Shown: positions 8,298 to 17,456, numbered from the stretch's first letter. The stretch is DNA of 64,000 nucleotides from Mesorhizobium sp. WSM3859 (GCF_002295065.1 NZ_NSGG01000012.1:62001-126000), one strand, 5' to 3'. A program made the numbers and translations. The notes: generated by a model not told the origin, from the letters alone.

Positions 8298-9725
8298 ATG
8301 GAAAAAGCCGAAATCGGCCTGATCGGCCTTGGCACGATGGGTTCCAACCTGGCGCTCAACATCGCCGAGCACGGGCACCGCATCGCCGTCTTCAACCGCA
8401 CGCCGGCACGCACCGACGCCTTCGTCGAGAGCGCCGGTCCGCTGAAGGACAGGGTCGTTCCCTGCTACAGCCTGGAGGAGCTTGCCGCGGCGATCCGGCC
8501 GCCGCGGCCGATCATCATCATGGTGCTGGCCGGCAAGCCGGTCGATGAGCAGATCGCGGCATTGCGCGGCGTGCTCTCCAACAACGACATCGTCATCGAT
8601 GCCGGCAACGCCAATTTCCGCGACACGATGCGGCGCTTCTCGGAGCTCAACGGCTCGGGCCTGACCTTCATCGGCATGGGCGTTTCGGGCGGCGAGGAAG
8701 GCGCGCGCCACGGTCCGTCGATCATGGTCGGCGGCACGGAAGACTCGTGGAAGCGCGTCGAGAAGGTGCTCACGGCGATCTCCGCCAAGTTCAAGGACGA
8801 GCCCTGCGCGGCCTGGCTCGGGCATGACGGCGCCGGTCATTTCGTAAAAACCATCCACAACGGCATCGAATATGCCGACATGCAGATGATCGCCGAGATC
8901 TACGGCATATTGCGCGACGGGCTCGGCATGGCGCCCAAGGAGATCGGCAAGGTCTTCGAGGAATGGAACAAGGGCCGCCTCAACTCCTACCTGATCGAGA
9001 TCACCGCCAAGGTGCTGGCCGCCGACGATCCGAAGACCGGCAAGCCCGTGGTCGACATCATCCTCGACCGCGCCGGACAGAAGGGCACCGGCAAATGGTC
9101 GGTCATCGAAGCGCAGCAGCTCGGCATTCCGGCCACCGCCATCGAGGCGGCGGTTGCGGCGCGCGTATTGTCCTCGATCAAGGATGAGCGGCAGGCAGCG
9201 GAAAAAGCCTACGGCAATATCGGCGTCGAGAAGATTTCCGGCGACAAGGCCGCGTTGCTGAAGGATCTGGAGCTGGCACTGTTCGCCGGCAAGATCGCGG
9301 CCTACGCGCAGGGCTTCGCGGTGATGAGCGGCGCCTCGAAGGAGTTCAACTGGAACCTGCCGATGCCGACCATCGCCAAGATCTGGCGCGCCGGCTGCAT
9401 CATCCGCTCGCAGATGCTGGACACGATGGCCGAAGCGTTCGGCTCGGGCAGCGCGTCCACCAACCTCCTGATGGCGCCGGCCTTCATCGCGATGATGAAG
9501 GAGGCGCATCCCTCGCTCCGGCGTATCGTGGCGCGGGCCTCCGAAGCCGGCTCGCCGGTGCCGGCGCTGTCGTCGGCGCTCGCCTATTTCGACAGCTACC
9601 GCCAGGGACGCGGCACGTCGAACCTGATCCAGGCGCAGCGCGATTTCTTCGGCGCGCATGGTTTCGAGCGCATCGGCGAGCAGGGGGCGTTCCACGGTCC
9701 TTGGGGGAGTGGGGCCGGGCATTAG
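8298..9725 (+). CDS. gnd: 6-phosphogluconate dehydrogenase, decarboxylating
   Basis: The 475-residue enzyme oxidises 6-phosphogluconate to ribulose 5-phosphate and CO2 in the pentose phosphate pathway. Visible are the N-terminal nucleotide-binding motif GLIGLGTMGSNLALN, the substrate-binding VSGGEEGARHGPSIM, the catalytic region HNGIEY, and the family signature ILDRAGQKGTGKWS. Length is usual for the family. The start at 8298 follows AGGGAAGAAACG; a longer frame from 8190 lacks support. Its stop codon overlaps that of the convergent LacI-type gene by three bases. Confidence 0.97.
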   Translation: MEKAEIGLIGLGTMGSNLALNIAEHGHRIAVFNRTPARTDAFVESAGPLKDRVVPCYSLEELAAAIRPPRPIIIMVLAGKPVDEQIAALRGVLSNNDIVIDAGNANFRDTMRRFSELNGSGLTFIGMGVSGGEEGARHGPSIMVGGTEDSWKRVEKVLTAISAKFKDEPCAAWLGHDGAGHFVKTIHNGIEYADMQMIAEIYGILRDGLGMAPKEIGKVFEEWNKGRLNSYLIEITAKVLAADDPKTGKPVVDIILDRAGQKGTGKWSVIEAQQLGIPATAIEAAVAARVLSSIKDERQAAEKAYGNIGVEKISGDKAALLKDLELALFAGKIAAYAQGFAVMSGASKEFNWNLPMPTIAKIWRAGCIIRSQMLDTMAEAFGSGSASTNLLMAPAFIAMMKEAHPSLRRIVARASEAGSPVPALSSALAYFDSYRQGRGTSNLIQAQRDFFGAHGFERIGEQGAFHGPWGSGAGH

Positions 9726-10765
9726 CCCCGATAGGGCAGAACCTCACTCGGCTTGCTCAGCGACTGTAGCGAGCCGGGTTCCTTGCCTGCAATCCAACCG
9801 AGCACGGCACGGGCGAGCTCTGAGCCGGCCAGCCGGAAATCCTCGTTGACGACGAGCAGCTCTCGCCGGAACAGGTGCAGCACCTCCGAGGACTGTTTCG
9901 ACACCACGTCGACATCGCGGCCGAGCTTCAGGCCGGCATCCTCGATGCCGGCGACGACGGCGAGCGTTGCTGCGGCGGCGCTGCTGATGATGCCGTCCGG
10001 GCGGTCGTCTCGGCGCATGAGCTGGGCGGTGCGCATCCTGATCTGCTCGATCGTATGGTCGATCGAGACGGTATTGAACGGCACCTCTGAGGCGCCGACC
10101 TCGCTCAGCGCATCGGCAAAGCCGTTCACCGTATAGCGGAAATAGGTGAGGCCAACCGGCGGCGTCACGAGCGCAAGCCGGTTGCGGCCCTTGGCGGCGA
10201 GCGCGCGGACAGCTTCGCCGGCAAAGGCGTAATTGTCGAAATCGTGATAGGGATGCACCAGCCCCATGTCGGTGCGCCCATGTGTGGCGAAGGGAACGCC
10301 GTGCTCCAGCATGTAGCGCGCCCGCGGATCGTTTGGCTGCGTGCGCGAGATGATGACGCCGTCGGCCGAGCCGGTCTCGACCAGATAGCGCACCGGGTCG
10401 AGCGGATCCTGCGAGCGCGAATAGGGCGTGACGATCAAATGGTAGGGCGTGTCGGCGATCACCTCGGTGACGCCGTAGATGATGTCCGAGACGAAGCTCA
10501 TCAGCTCGTGCTCGGTGTTCAGCACGAGCGAGATGACGTTGGTCTTGCCGGTCCTCAGGCGCACGCCAGCACGGTTGGGGCGATATCCGATTTGCTTGGC
10601 GACGAGCTGGACGCGGCGCCTGGTCTCGGCGCCGATCTCGGGTGCATCCTTCAGCGCACGCGACACCGTCGTGACGCCAAGCCCGGTCATGAAGGCGAGC
10701 GTCTTCAGCGTCGGGCGCTCCTTGCCCGACGTGTCGTCGCCCTTCTTCGTTACCCGTCTATCCAT
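9722..10765 (-). CDS. LacI-family repressor of the adjacent sugar transport operon
   Basis: The 347-residue protein has an N-terminal LacI helix-turn-helix (about residues 19-72: TLKTLAFMTGLGVTTVSRAL and the hinge helix region IGYRPNRAGVRLRTG) and a periplasmic-binding-like effector domain (NVISLVLNTEH onward, with DGVIISRTQPND and DGIISSAAAATLAV). It is divergent from the gts-type ABC transporter genes, with two copies of a matched palindrome in the gap, so it very likely controls both itself and that operon in response to the imported sugar. It converges on gnd with overlapping stop codons. Confidence 0.93.
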   Translation of the reverse strand: MDRRVTKKGDDTSGKERPTLKTLAFMTGLGVTTVSRALKDAPEIGAETRRRVQLVAKQIGYRPNRAGVRLRTGKTNVISLVLNTEHELMSFVSDIIYGVTEVIADTPYHLIVTPYSRSQDPLDPVRYLVETGSADGVIISRTQPNDPRARYMLEHGVPFATHGRTDMGLVHPYHDFDNYAFAGEAVRALAAKGRNRLALVTPPVGLTYFRYTVNGFADALSEVGASEVPFNTVSIDHTIEQIRMRTAQLMRRDDRPDGIISSAAAATLAVVAGIEDAGLKLGRDVDVVSKQSSEVLHLFRRELLVVNEDFRLAGSELARAVLGWIAGKEPGSLQSLSKPSEVLPYRG

Positions 10766-10863
10766 TCGTCCCGCCCGTCAGGCGCATAGCAGCCGCAGGG
10801 CCGACCGGCAATCGTGCAGCGTTGACGATTGCGCGACTTCAGGCTGCGGTCGGGTCCAATATA

Positions 10864-10877
10864 CTGAAACGTTACAG
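10864..10877. promoter_or_regulatory. LacI-type operator 1
   Basis: CTGAAACGTTACAG, a near-perfect palindrome centred on the AACGTT core that LacI/GalR proteins favour. It is the exact reverse complement of the second site at 11117-11130, and three further bases (ATT) on one side also match. It lies upstream of the repressor gene, which suggests autoregulation. Confidence 0.75.
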
Positions 10878-11116
10878 ATTGCCAATCTTCGTGATTGACC
10901 GGCGAGGCCGCCGATTCTGCCTTCCCGACATAGAGATGGGTGAAAGTTGCCGGAATCCCAAGGAAATGTCGGCCTGGACCCATTTTTGGCACGGATCGGC
11001 CGTTCGGGTTTCAACTCCGCCGCCCCAGCGGAAAGAATTTGTTCGCGCCTCGAAAAAATCTCAACGCATTTTGAAACGAGGGGTTGCCTAGGCGGAGCAT
11101 TTGCCGTATCGAAAAT

Positions 11117-11130
11117 CTGTAACGTTTCAG
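11117..11130. promoter_or_regulatory. LacI-type operator 2
   Basis: CTGTAACGTTTCAG, the reverse complement of operator 1. It ends 6 bases before the GGGAGGAAG ribosome-binding site of the binding-protein gene at 11150. Bound repressor here would sit in the 5' end of the operon or on its promoter. Confidence 0.78.
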
Positions 11131-11149
11131 ATTCTGGGAGGAAGCCGAA

Positions 11150-12391
11150 ATGCGATACAAATTCCTGACCGCCGCCTTTGCCGCGACGGTTGCTGCACTC
11201 AACTTCGCCGGTCCGGCGGCCGCGACCGACCTCGAAGTCACCCATTGGTGGACTTCCGGCGGCGAGGCGGCGGCGGTGGCCGAGCTTGCCAAAGCCTTCG
11301 ACGGGACCGGCAATCACTGGGTCGACGGCGCCATCGCCGGCTCCGGCGGCACGGCGCGGCCGATCATGATCAGCCGCATCACCGGCGGCGACCCGATGGG
11401 CGCCACGCAGTTCAACCACGGCCGCCAGGCCGAGGAACTGGTGCAGGCCGGGCTGATGCGCGACCTCACCGATATCGCCACCAAGGACAAGTGGACCGAA
11501 ATCGTGCGGCCGAAGAGCCTGCTCGACAGCTGCACCATCGACGGCAAGATCTATTGCGTGCCGGTCAACATCCATTCCTGGCAATGGCTGTGGCTGTCGA
11601 ACGAGGCCTTCCAGAAGGCCGGCGTGCCGACGCCGAAGGACTGGAATGAATTCGTGGCCGCCGCTCCGGCGCTGCAGAAGGCCGGCATCATCCCGCTCGC
11701 GGTCGGCGGGCAGCCCTGGCAGGCATCGGGCGCCTTCGACGTGCTGCTGGCGGCGGTCGGCGGCACCGACGCCTTCCTCAAGGTCTACAAGGACAAGGAC
11801 GCCAAGTTCGCCGCCGGCCCCGAGATCGCCAAGGTGTTCAAAGCGGCGGACGACGCCCGCAAGATGGCCAAGAACACCAATGTGCAGGACTGGAATCAGG
11901 CGACGAACCTGGTCATCACCGGCAAGGCCGGCGGCCAGATCATGGGTGATTGGGCGCAGGGCGAGTTCCAGGTCGCCGGCAAGACCGCCGGCAAGGACTA
12001 TACTTGCCTGCCCGGCCTTGGGCTCAACGAGGTCATCGCCACCGGCGGCGACGCCTTCTACTTCCCGCTGCTCAAGGACGCCGACAAGTCCAAGGCGCAG
12101 GAGGTGCTGGCCGAGACGCTGCTCGATCCGAAGACGCAAGTCGCCTTCAACCTCAAGAAGGGCTCGCTGCCGGTGCGCGGCGACGTCGACCTCAACGCGG
12201 CGAACGACTGCATGAAGAAGGGTCTTGCCATCCTCGCCAAGGGCGCCGTCATCCCGTGGACGGACCAATTGCTTTCGCAGGACAGCCAGAAGCAGAAGGA
12301 GGATCTGTTCTCCGAGTTCTTCGCCAAGCCCGACATGACGCTCGAAGAGGCGCAGAAGCGCTTCGCCGAGATCATCGCTTCGGCCGACTGA
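11150..12391 (+). CDS. Glucose/mannose-type ABC transporter substrate-binding protein (GtsA-like)
   Basis: 413 residues with a signal peptide (MRYKFLTAAFAATVAALNFAGPAAA) and a family 1 extracellular solute-binding fold. The start of the mature protein, LEVTHWWTSGGEAAAVAEL, with IYCVPVNIHSWQWLWLSNEAF and VIPWTDQL, matches the GtsA-type glucose/mannose-binding group. GGGAGGAAG precedes the ATG. It is first in an operon with two permeases, an ATPase and three catabolic genes. Because the downstream enzymes are of the type used on glycosides or oxidised sugars, the natural ligand may be a glucoside rather than free glucose. Confidence 0.92.
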   Translation: MRYKFLTAAFAATVAALNFAGPAAATDLEVTHWWTSGGEAAAVAELAKAFDGTGNHWVDGAIAGSGGTARPIMISRITGGDPMGATQFNHGRQAEELVQAGLMRDLTDIATKDKWTEIVRPKSLLDSCTIDGKIYCVPVNIHSWQWLWLSNEAFQKAGVPTPKDWNEFVAAAPALQKAGIIPLAVGGQPWQASGAFDVLLAAVGGTDAFLKVYKDKDAKFAAGPEIAKVFKAADDARKMAKNTNVQDWNQATNLVITGKAGGQIMGDWAQGEFQVAGKTAGKDYTCLPGLGLNEVIATGGDAFYFPLLKDADKSKAQEVLAETLLDPKTQVAFNLKKGSLPVRGDVDLNAANDCMKKGLAILAKGAVIPWTDQLLSQDSQKQKEDLFSEFFAKPDMTLEEAQKRFAEIIASAD

Positions 12392-12410
12392 TCAACGGCG
12401 CCCCCGCCAA

Positions 12411-12441
12411 CTCCCGACCCCAGCCTATCCGGGGCCGGGAG
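12411..12441 (+). promoter_or_regulatory. Hairpin between binding-protein and permease genes
   Basis: CTCCCGACCCC and GGGGCCGGGAG form an 11-bp stem with one mismatch and a 9-base loop, starting 20 bases after the stop codon of the binding-protein gene. No U-run follows. It probably protects the 3' end of the upstream message, the same arrangement as at 163-190 after the other binding-protein gene. Confidence 0.5.
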
Positions 12442-12469
12442 CCTGACGTCTCATTGTCCGGCTGCCTAG

Positions 12470-13363
12470 ATGAGCAACAACGAACGCCCCAACCAGCTTT
12501 TCCGCAACCTGAACGCCAAGATCGCGTCGATCCCGATGATCTTGACGGCTGTGGTGGTGTTCGTCGGCGGCACGGCCTGGACAGTGCTCTATTCCTTTAC
12601 CAATTCGAAGCTCTTGCCGCGGCTCAACTTCGTCGGGCTCGACCAATATCACCGGCTGTGGTCGACATCGCGCTGGCTGGTCTCGATCGAGAACCTCTTG
12701 ATCTATGGCGCGATCTCGCTGGTGTTCTCGCTGGTCATCGGCTTCCTGCTGGCGGCGCTTCTCGACCAGAAGATCCGCTTCGAGGACACGTTCCGAACCA
12801 TCTTCCTCTATCCCTTCGCGCTGTCCTTCATCGTCACCGGGCTGGTCTGGCAGTGGCTGCTCAATCCGGATTTCGGCGTGCAGCGCGTCGTGCGCGATCT
12901 CGGCTGGACGAGCTTCAGCTTCGACCCGCTCTATAATTCCAGCATCGTCATCTACGGCATTTCGATCGCTGCGCTCTGGCAGGGCACCGGGCTCATCATG
13001 TGCCTGATGCTCGCCGGTCTGCGCGGCATCGACGAAGACATCTGGAAGGCGGCGAGGGTGGACGGCATTCCCGCCTGGAAGACCTATCTCTTCATCATCA
13101 TCCCGATGATGCGGCCGGTCTTCATCACCACGTTGGTGATCATCGCCGCCGGCATCGTCAAGGTCTACGACCTCGTCGTGGCACAGACCAGCGGCGGTCC
13201 CGGCATCGCCTCCGAAGTGCCGGCGAAATATGTCTATGACTACATGTTCTTCGCCCAGAATCTCGGCCAGGGCTTTGCCGCCTCGACGATGATGCTGTTG
13301 TCGGTGGTGATCGTCATCGTGCCCTGGGCCTATCTCGAATTCGGAGGCAAGAAGCATGGCTGA
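12470..13363 (+). CDS. Sugar ABC transporter permease, MalF type
   Basis: 297 residues with about six membrane segments. The cytoplasmic EAA loop that docks on the ATPase is visible as EDIWKAARVDGIPAWKTYLFIIIPMM near residues 188-213. It is the first permease of the GtsB type and pairs with the next gene, whose start overlaps its end by 8 bases. Confidence 0.93.
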   Translation: MSNNERPNQLFRNLNAKIASIPMILTAVVVFVGGTAWTVLYSFTNSKLLPRLNFVGLDQYHRLWSTSRWLVSIENLLIYGAISLVFSLVIGFLLAALLDQKIRFEDTFRTIFLYPFALSFIVTGLVWQWLLNPDFGVQRVVRDLGWTSFSFDPLYNSSIVIYGISIAALWQGTGLIMCLMLAGLRGIDEDIWKAARVDGIPAWKTYLFIIIPMMRPVFITTLVIIAAGIVKVYDLVVAQTSGGPGIASEVPAKYVYDYMFFAQNLGQGFAASTMMLLSVVIVIVPWAYLEFGGKKHG

Positions 13364-14288
13364 CGTCGCCTCCCTGTCCCCAGGCGCCGAAGCGCTCAGG
13401 CGCGGTGCCGCCGGTCCCAGCGGCCCGAAGCCGCGGCATGTGCTGTCGCGCCGCAATATCTTCCTCTACGGCACGCTGATCGTCGTGGCGCTCTACTATC
13501 TTTTGCCGCTCTACGTGATGATCGTCACCTCGCTGAAGGGCATGCCCGAGATCCGCCTCGGCAACATCTTCTCGCCGCCGATGGAGATCACCTTCGAGCC
13601 TTGGGTGAAGGCCTGGGCCACCGCCTGCACCGGGCTCAATTGTGACGGGCTCTCGCGCGGCTTCTGGAATTCGGTGCGCATCACGGTGCCGTCGGTGTTG
13701 CTCTCGATCGCGATCGCCTCGGTGAATGGCTATGCGCTGGCCAACTGGCGATTCAAGGGCGCCGACACCTTCTTCATCATCCTGATCGTCGGCGCCTTCA
13801 TCCCCTACCAGGTGATGATCTACCCGATCGTCATCATCCTGCGCGAAATCGGCATCTACGGCACGCTGACCGGCCTTGTGATCGTGCATTCGATCTTCGG
13901 CATGCCGATCCTGACGCTGCTCTTCCGCAACTATTTCACCTCGATGCCGGAGGAGTTGTTTCGCGCCGCGCGCGTCGACGGCGCCGGCTTCTGGGGCATC
14001 TATCTGCGCATCATGCTGCCGATGTCGCTGCCGATCTTCGTCGTCGCCATCATCCTGCAGGTCACAGGCATCTGGAACGACTTCCTGTTCGGCGTCGTCT
14101 ATACCCGCCCCGACACCTACCCGATGACGGTGCAGCTCAACAACATCGTCAATTCGGTCCAGGGCGTGAAGGAATACAACGTCAACATGGCTGCGACCAT
14201 CCTGACGGGCCTCGTTCCGCTCATCGTCTACTTCGTTTCCGGCAAGCTCTTCGTGCGCGGTATCGCCGCCGGCGCGGTGAAAGGATGA
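13356..14288 (+). CDS. Sugar ABC transporter permease, MalG type
   Basis: 310 residues with six predicted membrane segments. The EAA loop is seen at EELFRAARVDGAGFWGIYLRIMLP, about residues 200-223. The N-terminus has a cytoplasmic extension of about 35 residues rich in Ala, Gly and Pro. It overlaps the upstream permease gene by 8 bases and the downstream ATPase gene by 4, so translation of the three is likely coupled. Confidence 0.93.
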   Translation: MADVASLSPGAEALRRGAAGPSGPKPRHVLSRRNIFLYGTLIVVALYYLLPLYVMIVTSLKGMPEIRLGNIFSPPMEITFEPWVKAWATACTGLNCDGLSRGFWNSVRITVPSVLLSIAIASVNGYALANWRFKGADTFFIILIVGAFIPYQVMIYPIVIILREIGIYGTLTGLVIVHSIFGMPILTLLFRNYFTSMPEELFRAARVDGAGFWGIYLRIMLPMSLPIFVVAIILQVTGIWNDFLFGVVYTRPDTYPMTVQLNNIVNSVQGVKEYNVNMAATILTGLVPLIVYFVSGKLFVRGIAAGAVKG

Positions 14289-15391
14289 TGATGGACATCG
14301 CCAATCCCAGCGTTTCGATCCAGGACCTGTCGCTCAATTTCGGCGCCGTCTCGGTGCTGCAGACGCTCAACCTGGATGTCGCCGAGGGCGAGTTCATCGT
14401 GCTGCTCGGCCCGTCCGGCTGTGGCAAGTCGACCTTGCTCAACTGCATTGCCGGCCTGCTCGACATTTCGGACGGCCGCATCTTCATCAAGGGCAAGAAC
14501 GTCACCTGGGAAGAGCCGAAGGACCGCGGCATCGGCATGGTGTTCCAGTCCTACGCGCTCTATCCGCAGATGACGGTGGAGAAGAACCTTTCTTTCGGCC
14601 TGCGTGTCGCCGGCGTGCCGAAGGACGAGATCGCCAAGCGCATCGCCCGCGCCGCCGAGATCCTGCAGATCGAACCGCTTTTGCAGAGGAAGCCCTCGGC
14701 GCTGTCCGGCGGCCAGCGCCAGCGTGTGGCGATCGGCCGGGCGCTGGTGCGCGACGTCGATGTCTTCCTGTTCGACGAGCCGCTCTCCAATCTCGACGCC
14801 AAGCTGCGTTCGGAACTGCGCGTCGAGATCAAGCTGCTGCACCGCCGCCTGGAGAACACGATGATCTACGTCACCCACGACCAGATCGAGGCCATGACGC
14901 TGGCCGACCGCATCGCCGTCATGAGAGGCGGGGTTATCCAGCAGCTCGATGCGCCGCAGACGATCTACAACCGGCCGGTCAACCGCTTCGTCGCCGGGTT
15001 CCTCGGTTCGCCGGCGATGAATTTCCTCAAGGGCGAGTTGGAGGTGGGCGCCGTCCCCGTCTTCAAAGCGGACGGCATATCGGTGCCGCTCGGCCGCTAT
15101 CAATTCGACGGCGACGGTGGCCGGGCCGCCAAGCCTTGCATCTTCGGCATCCGGCCTGAGCACATCGCCTTCGGCGACGCCGCCCAGGCAATGCCGTTCA
15201 CCGCCGAGTCGACAGTCGAGATCGTCGATCCGATGGGCTCCGACACGCTGGTGTGGACCAAGCTCGGCGGCCAGATCATCTCCTTCCGCGTCGAAGCGGA
15301 TAAGACGCTGCGCAACGGCGATGCAATCCGCATCGGCTTCGATCCAGCGCGCGCCTCGCTGTTCGACGCTCAAACCGACAATCGCCTCTAA
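14285..15391 (+). CDS. Sugar ABC transporter ATPase, MalK/UgpC type
   Basis: 368 residues. Walker A is GPSGCGKST (about residue 40), the Q-loop VFQSYALYPQMTV, the signature LSGGQRQRVAIGRAL, Walker B VFLFDEPLSNLDAKLR and the H-loop VTHDQ. A C-terminal TOBE-type domain follows (about 235-368, with GIRPEHI), as in MalK proteins that take regulatory partners. It powers import through the two preceding permeases. Three ATG codons in a row occur at 14285, 14288 and 14291. Confidence 0.95.
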   Translation: MMMDIANPSVSIQDLSLNFGAVSVLQTLNLDVAEGEFIVLLGPSGCGKSTLLNCIAGLLDISDGRIFIKGKNVTWEEPKDRGIGMVFQSYALYPQMTVEKNLSFGLRVAGVPKDEIAKRIARAAEILQIEPLLQRKPSALSGGQRQRVAIGRALVRDVDVFLFDEPLSNLDAKLRSELRVEIKLLHRRLENTMIYVTHDQIEAMTLADRIAVMRGGVIQQLDAPQTIYNRPVNRFVAGFLGSPAMNFLKGELEVGAVPVFKADGISVPLGRYQFDGDGGRAAKPCIFGIRPEHIAFGDAAQAMPFTAESTVEIVDPMGSDTLVWTKLGGQIISFRVEADKTLRNGDAIRIGFDPARASLFDAQTDNRL

Positions 15392-15428
15392 CTCCGAAAA
15401 AATCCCCCAAGCAGAACGGACAGGACAG

Positions 15429-16181
15429 ATGAACTGGTCATTCCAACTCTACAGCGCCCGCAATTTCCAGCCATGGGACGGCGTGGTGAAGATGCTCGGC
15501 GAGCTCGGCTACAAGCAAGTCGAGGGCTTCGGTGGCGTCTATGACGACCCCAAAGCGTTCCGCGCCGAGCTCGACAAGAACGGCCTTGCGATGCCGACCG
15601 GGCATTTCTCGATCGACGCGCTGGAAAACGACTTCGACGGCGTGCGCAAAACCGCCGACGCGCTCGGCATCACGCTGCTGATCTGCCCCTATCTGATGCC
15701 CGACCAGCGCCCGTCGGATGCTGCCGGCTGGCGCGGCTTCGGCGAACGTCTCGCCAAGGTGGGCGAGGTGGCAAAAAAGGCCGGCTACGGCTTTGCCTGG
15801 CACAACCATGATTTCGAGTTCAAGGCGCTTGCCGACGGCTCGCTGCCGCAGGACCACATCCTGTCCGCCGCACCCGACATCGGCTGGGAAATGGACGTCG
15901 CCTGGGTGGTGCGCGGCGGTGCCGATCCGCTGCCCTGGATCGAAAAACACGGCAAGCGCATCGTCGCGGTCCACGTCAAGGATATCGCCAAGCCGGGCGA
16001 GGGGCTGGACGAGGACGGCTGGTCCGATGTCGGTCACGGCACAATCGACTGGGCAGGCCTTTTCAAGACATTGCGCGCCAAGAGCGCGGCGCAGTATTTC
16101 ATCATGGAACAGGACAACCCCAACGACATCGAGCGTTACGCCCGGCGCTCGATCGCGACGGCCAAGAGCTGGCAGGAGTAA
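15429..16181 (+). CDS. Sugar phosphate isomerase/epimerase-like TIM-barrel protein
   Basis: 250 residues of the xylose isomerase-like (AP endonuclease 2) fold. Probable metal and active-site residues lie in FAWHNHDFEF, GWEMDVAWV, and VAVHVKDI. Family members isomerise or epimerise sugars or inositol intermediates, and some cleave 3-keto-glycosides by elimination. Its place between an ABC importer and a Gfo/Idh dehydrogenase suggests it acts on the oxidised form of the imported sugar. The start at 15429 follows AACGGACAGGACAG. Confidence 0.85.
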   Translation: MNWSFQLYSARNFQPWDGVVKMLGELGYKQVEGFGGVYDDPKAFRAELDKNGLAMPTGHFSIDALENDFDGVRKTADALGITLLICPYLMPDQRPSDAAGWRGFGERLAKVGEVAKKAGYGFAWHNHDFEFKALADGSLPQDHILSAAPDIGWEMDVAWVVRGGADPLPWIEKHGKRIVAVHVKDIAKPGEGLDEDGWSDVGHGTIDWAGLFKTLRAKSAAQYFIMEQDNPNDIERYARRSIATAKSWQE

Positions 16182-16186
16182 TCGAA

Positions 16187-17329
16187 ATGGCAGACAAGCT
16201 TGGCGTCGGCGTTATCGGCTGCGGCAACATATCGAAGGCGTATTTCTCACTGGCGCCACTGTTCCGCGGCATCAAGATGCGCGCCTGCGCGGATATCAAC
16301 ATGGATGCGGCGAAAGCGCGGGCAAAGGAGTTCAAGCTGCGCGCCGAGACGGTCAACGACCTTCTCAACGACGACGAGATCGACATCATCGTCAACCTGA
16401 CTATCCCGGCCGTGCACTACGAAATCTCGAAAGCTGTGCTCGACGCCGGCAAGCACGTCTATTCGGAAAAGCCGTTCGTGCTGTCGATCGAGGAAGGACT
16501 CGATCTCAAGAAACGGGCCGAGAAGAAGGGCCTGCGCATCGGTTCGGCGCCGGACACGTTTCTCGGCGGTGCACACCAGCTGGTGCGCGAGCTGATCGAC
16601 ACCGGCAAGCTCGGCAAGATCACCAGCGGCACCTGCCATGTGATGGGCCACGGCATGGAGCACTGGCACCCCAATCCCGATTTCTTCTTCCAGCCGGGCG
16701 CCGGTCCGGTGCTGGACATTGGGCCTTACTATGTCACCAACCTGATCCAGCTGATCGGGCCGGTGAAACAGGTGGCGGCCTTCGCGACGACGCCGGCCAA
16801 GGAGCGGACGATCTCGTCGAAACCGCGGGCGGGCGAGAAGATCCCGGTCAACACGCCGACCACGATCCATGCGCTGCTCGAATTCGCCAACGGCGCGGTG
16901 ATCACGCTCAACACCTCCTGGGACGTCTGGAGCCACGGTCACGCGCCGATGGAGCTCTATGGCGAGTTGGGCACCGTCTTCGTGCCGGACCCGAATTTCT
17001 TCGGCGGCGAGGTGCGCTTCACCGACGCGGCCAAGCCGGTGAAGAAGCTGCCGAAATGGAACCATCCGTTCGGCGTGCCGAACGAGATGCACGGCCAAGG
17101 CATGATGGCCAACTACCGCACCGCCGGCCTTGCCGACATGGCGATCGCGATCGCCGAAGGGCGGCCGCACCGCTGCTCGATGGAGCTGGCGCTGCACGCT
17201 GTCGATGTCATGACCGGCATCCTGCGTTCCGGCGAAACCGGCAAATACGTCGCCATGCAGACGAGCTGCGAACGGCCGGCCGCGCTCGGCGTCAAGGACG
17301 CGAAGGCGCTGCTGGCGAAGAAAAACTAG
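16187..17329 (+). CDS. Gfo/Idh/MocA family NAD(P)-dependent sugar dehydrogenase
   Basis: 380 residues. The N-terminal Rossmann motif is GVGVIGCGNISKAYF, the EKP motif of the family is EKPFVLSIEEG near residue 92, and the C-terminal domain carries GPVLDIGPYYVTNLIQL with the Asp-x-x-x-Tyr pattern expected near the active site. Family members oxidise sugars or glycosides, often at C3. It starts six bases after the TIM-barrel gene. ThuB-like proteins in rhizobia have the same context but with a ThuA gene, which is absent here. Confidence 0.9.
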   Translation: MADKLGVGVIGCGNISKAYFSLAPLFRGIKMRACADINMDAAKARAKEFKLRAETVNDLLNDDEIDIIVNLTIPAVHYEISKAVLDAGKHVYSEKPFVLSIEEGLDLKKRAEKKGLRIGSAPDTFLGGAHQLVRELIDTGKLGKITSGTCHVMGHGMEHWHPNPDFFFQPGAGPVLDIGPYYVTNLIQLIGPVKQVAAFATTPAKERTISSKPRAGEKIPVNTPTTIHALLEFANGAVITLNTSWDVWSHGHAPMELYGELGTVFVPDPNFFGGEVRFTDAAKPVKKLPKWNHPFGVPNEMHGQGMMANYRTAGLADMAIAIAEGRPHRCSMELALHAVDVMTGILRSGETGKYVAMQTSCERPAALGVKDAKALLAKKN

Positions 17330-17337
17330 GTGGCAAC

Positions 17338-17365
17338 CCCTCTCCCCGTTTCGGCGGGGAGAGGG
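17338..17365. repeat. GC-rich REP-like hairpin after the sugar operon
   Basis: CCCTCTCCCCG and CGGGGAGAGGG form an 11-bp stem with a 6-base loop. This type of CTCTCCCCG palindrome is a common intergenic repeat in Mesorhizobium genomes as I remember them. It lies 9 bases past the dehydrogenase stop and could also slow transcription. Confidence 0.6.
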
Positions 17366-17407
17366 TAAGGGTTAGGGGCAAGCATCGATTCAATTAACCC
17401 CTGAGCC

Positions 17408-17456
17408 GAGCATGAAGTCGCTCGAAAACCGCTCCACACTTTGCGGCTTCATGTTC
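17408..17456. repeat. REP-like palindrome, family with GAAAACCGCTCCACACTTT core
   Basis: Arms GAGCATGAAG (17408-17417) and CTTCATGTTC (17447-17456) enclose GAAAACCGCTCCACACTTT. A related element with a near-identical core lies at 44788-44831 and an arm-related one at 42223-42263. Confidence 0.6.

Larger units (their letters stand above)
10766..11149. promoter_or_regulatory. Divergent promoter region between LacI-type gene and transporter operon
   Basis: The 384-base gap has no gene. It holds two operator palindromes (10864-10877 and 11117-11130), 253 bases apart, one about 100 bases before the repressor start and one directly before the ribosome-binding site of the binding-protein gene. A repressor tetramer or two dimers could bridge them, but this is inference. 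Confidence 0.6.

Noticed and set aside
15718..17397. 559-codon plus-strand frame overlapping the isomerase-like and Gfo/Idh genes
   Set aside because: Out-of-frame shadow, Arg/Ser-rich; both genes under it have full family motifs.
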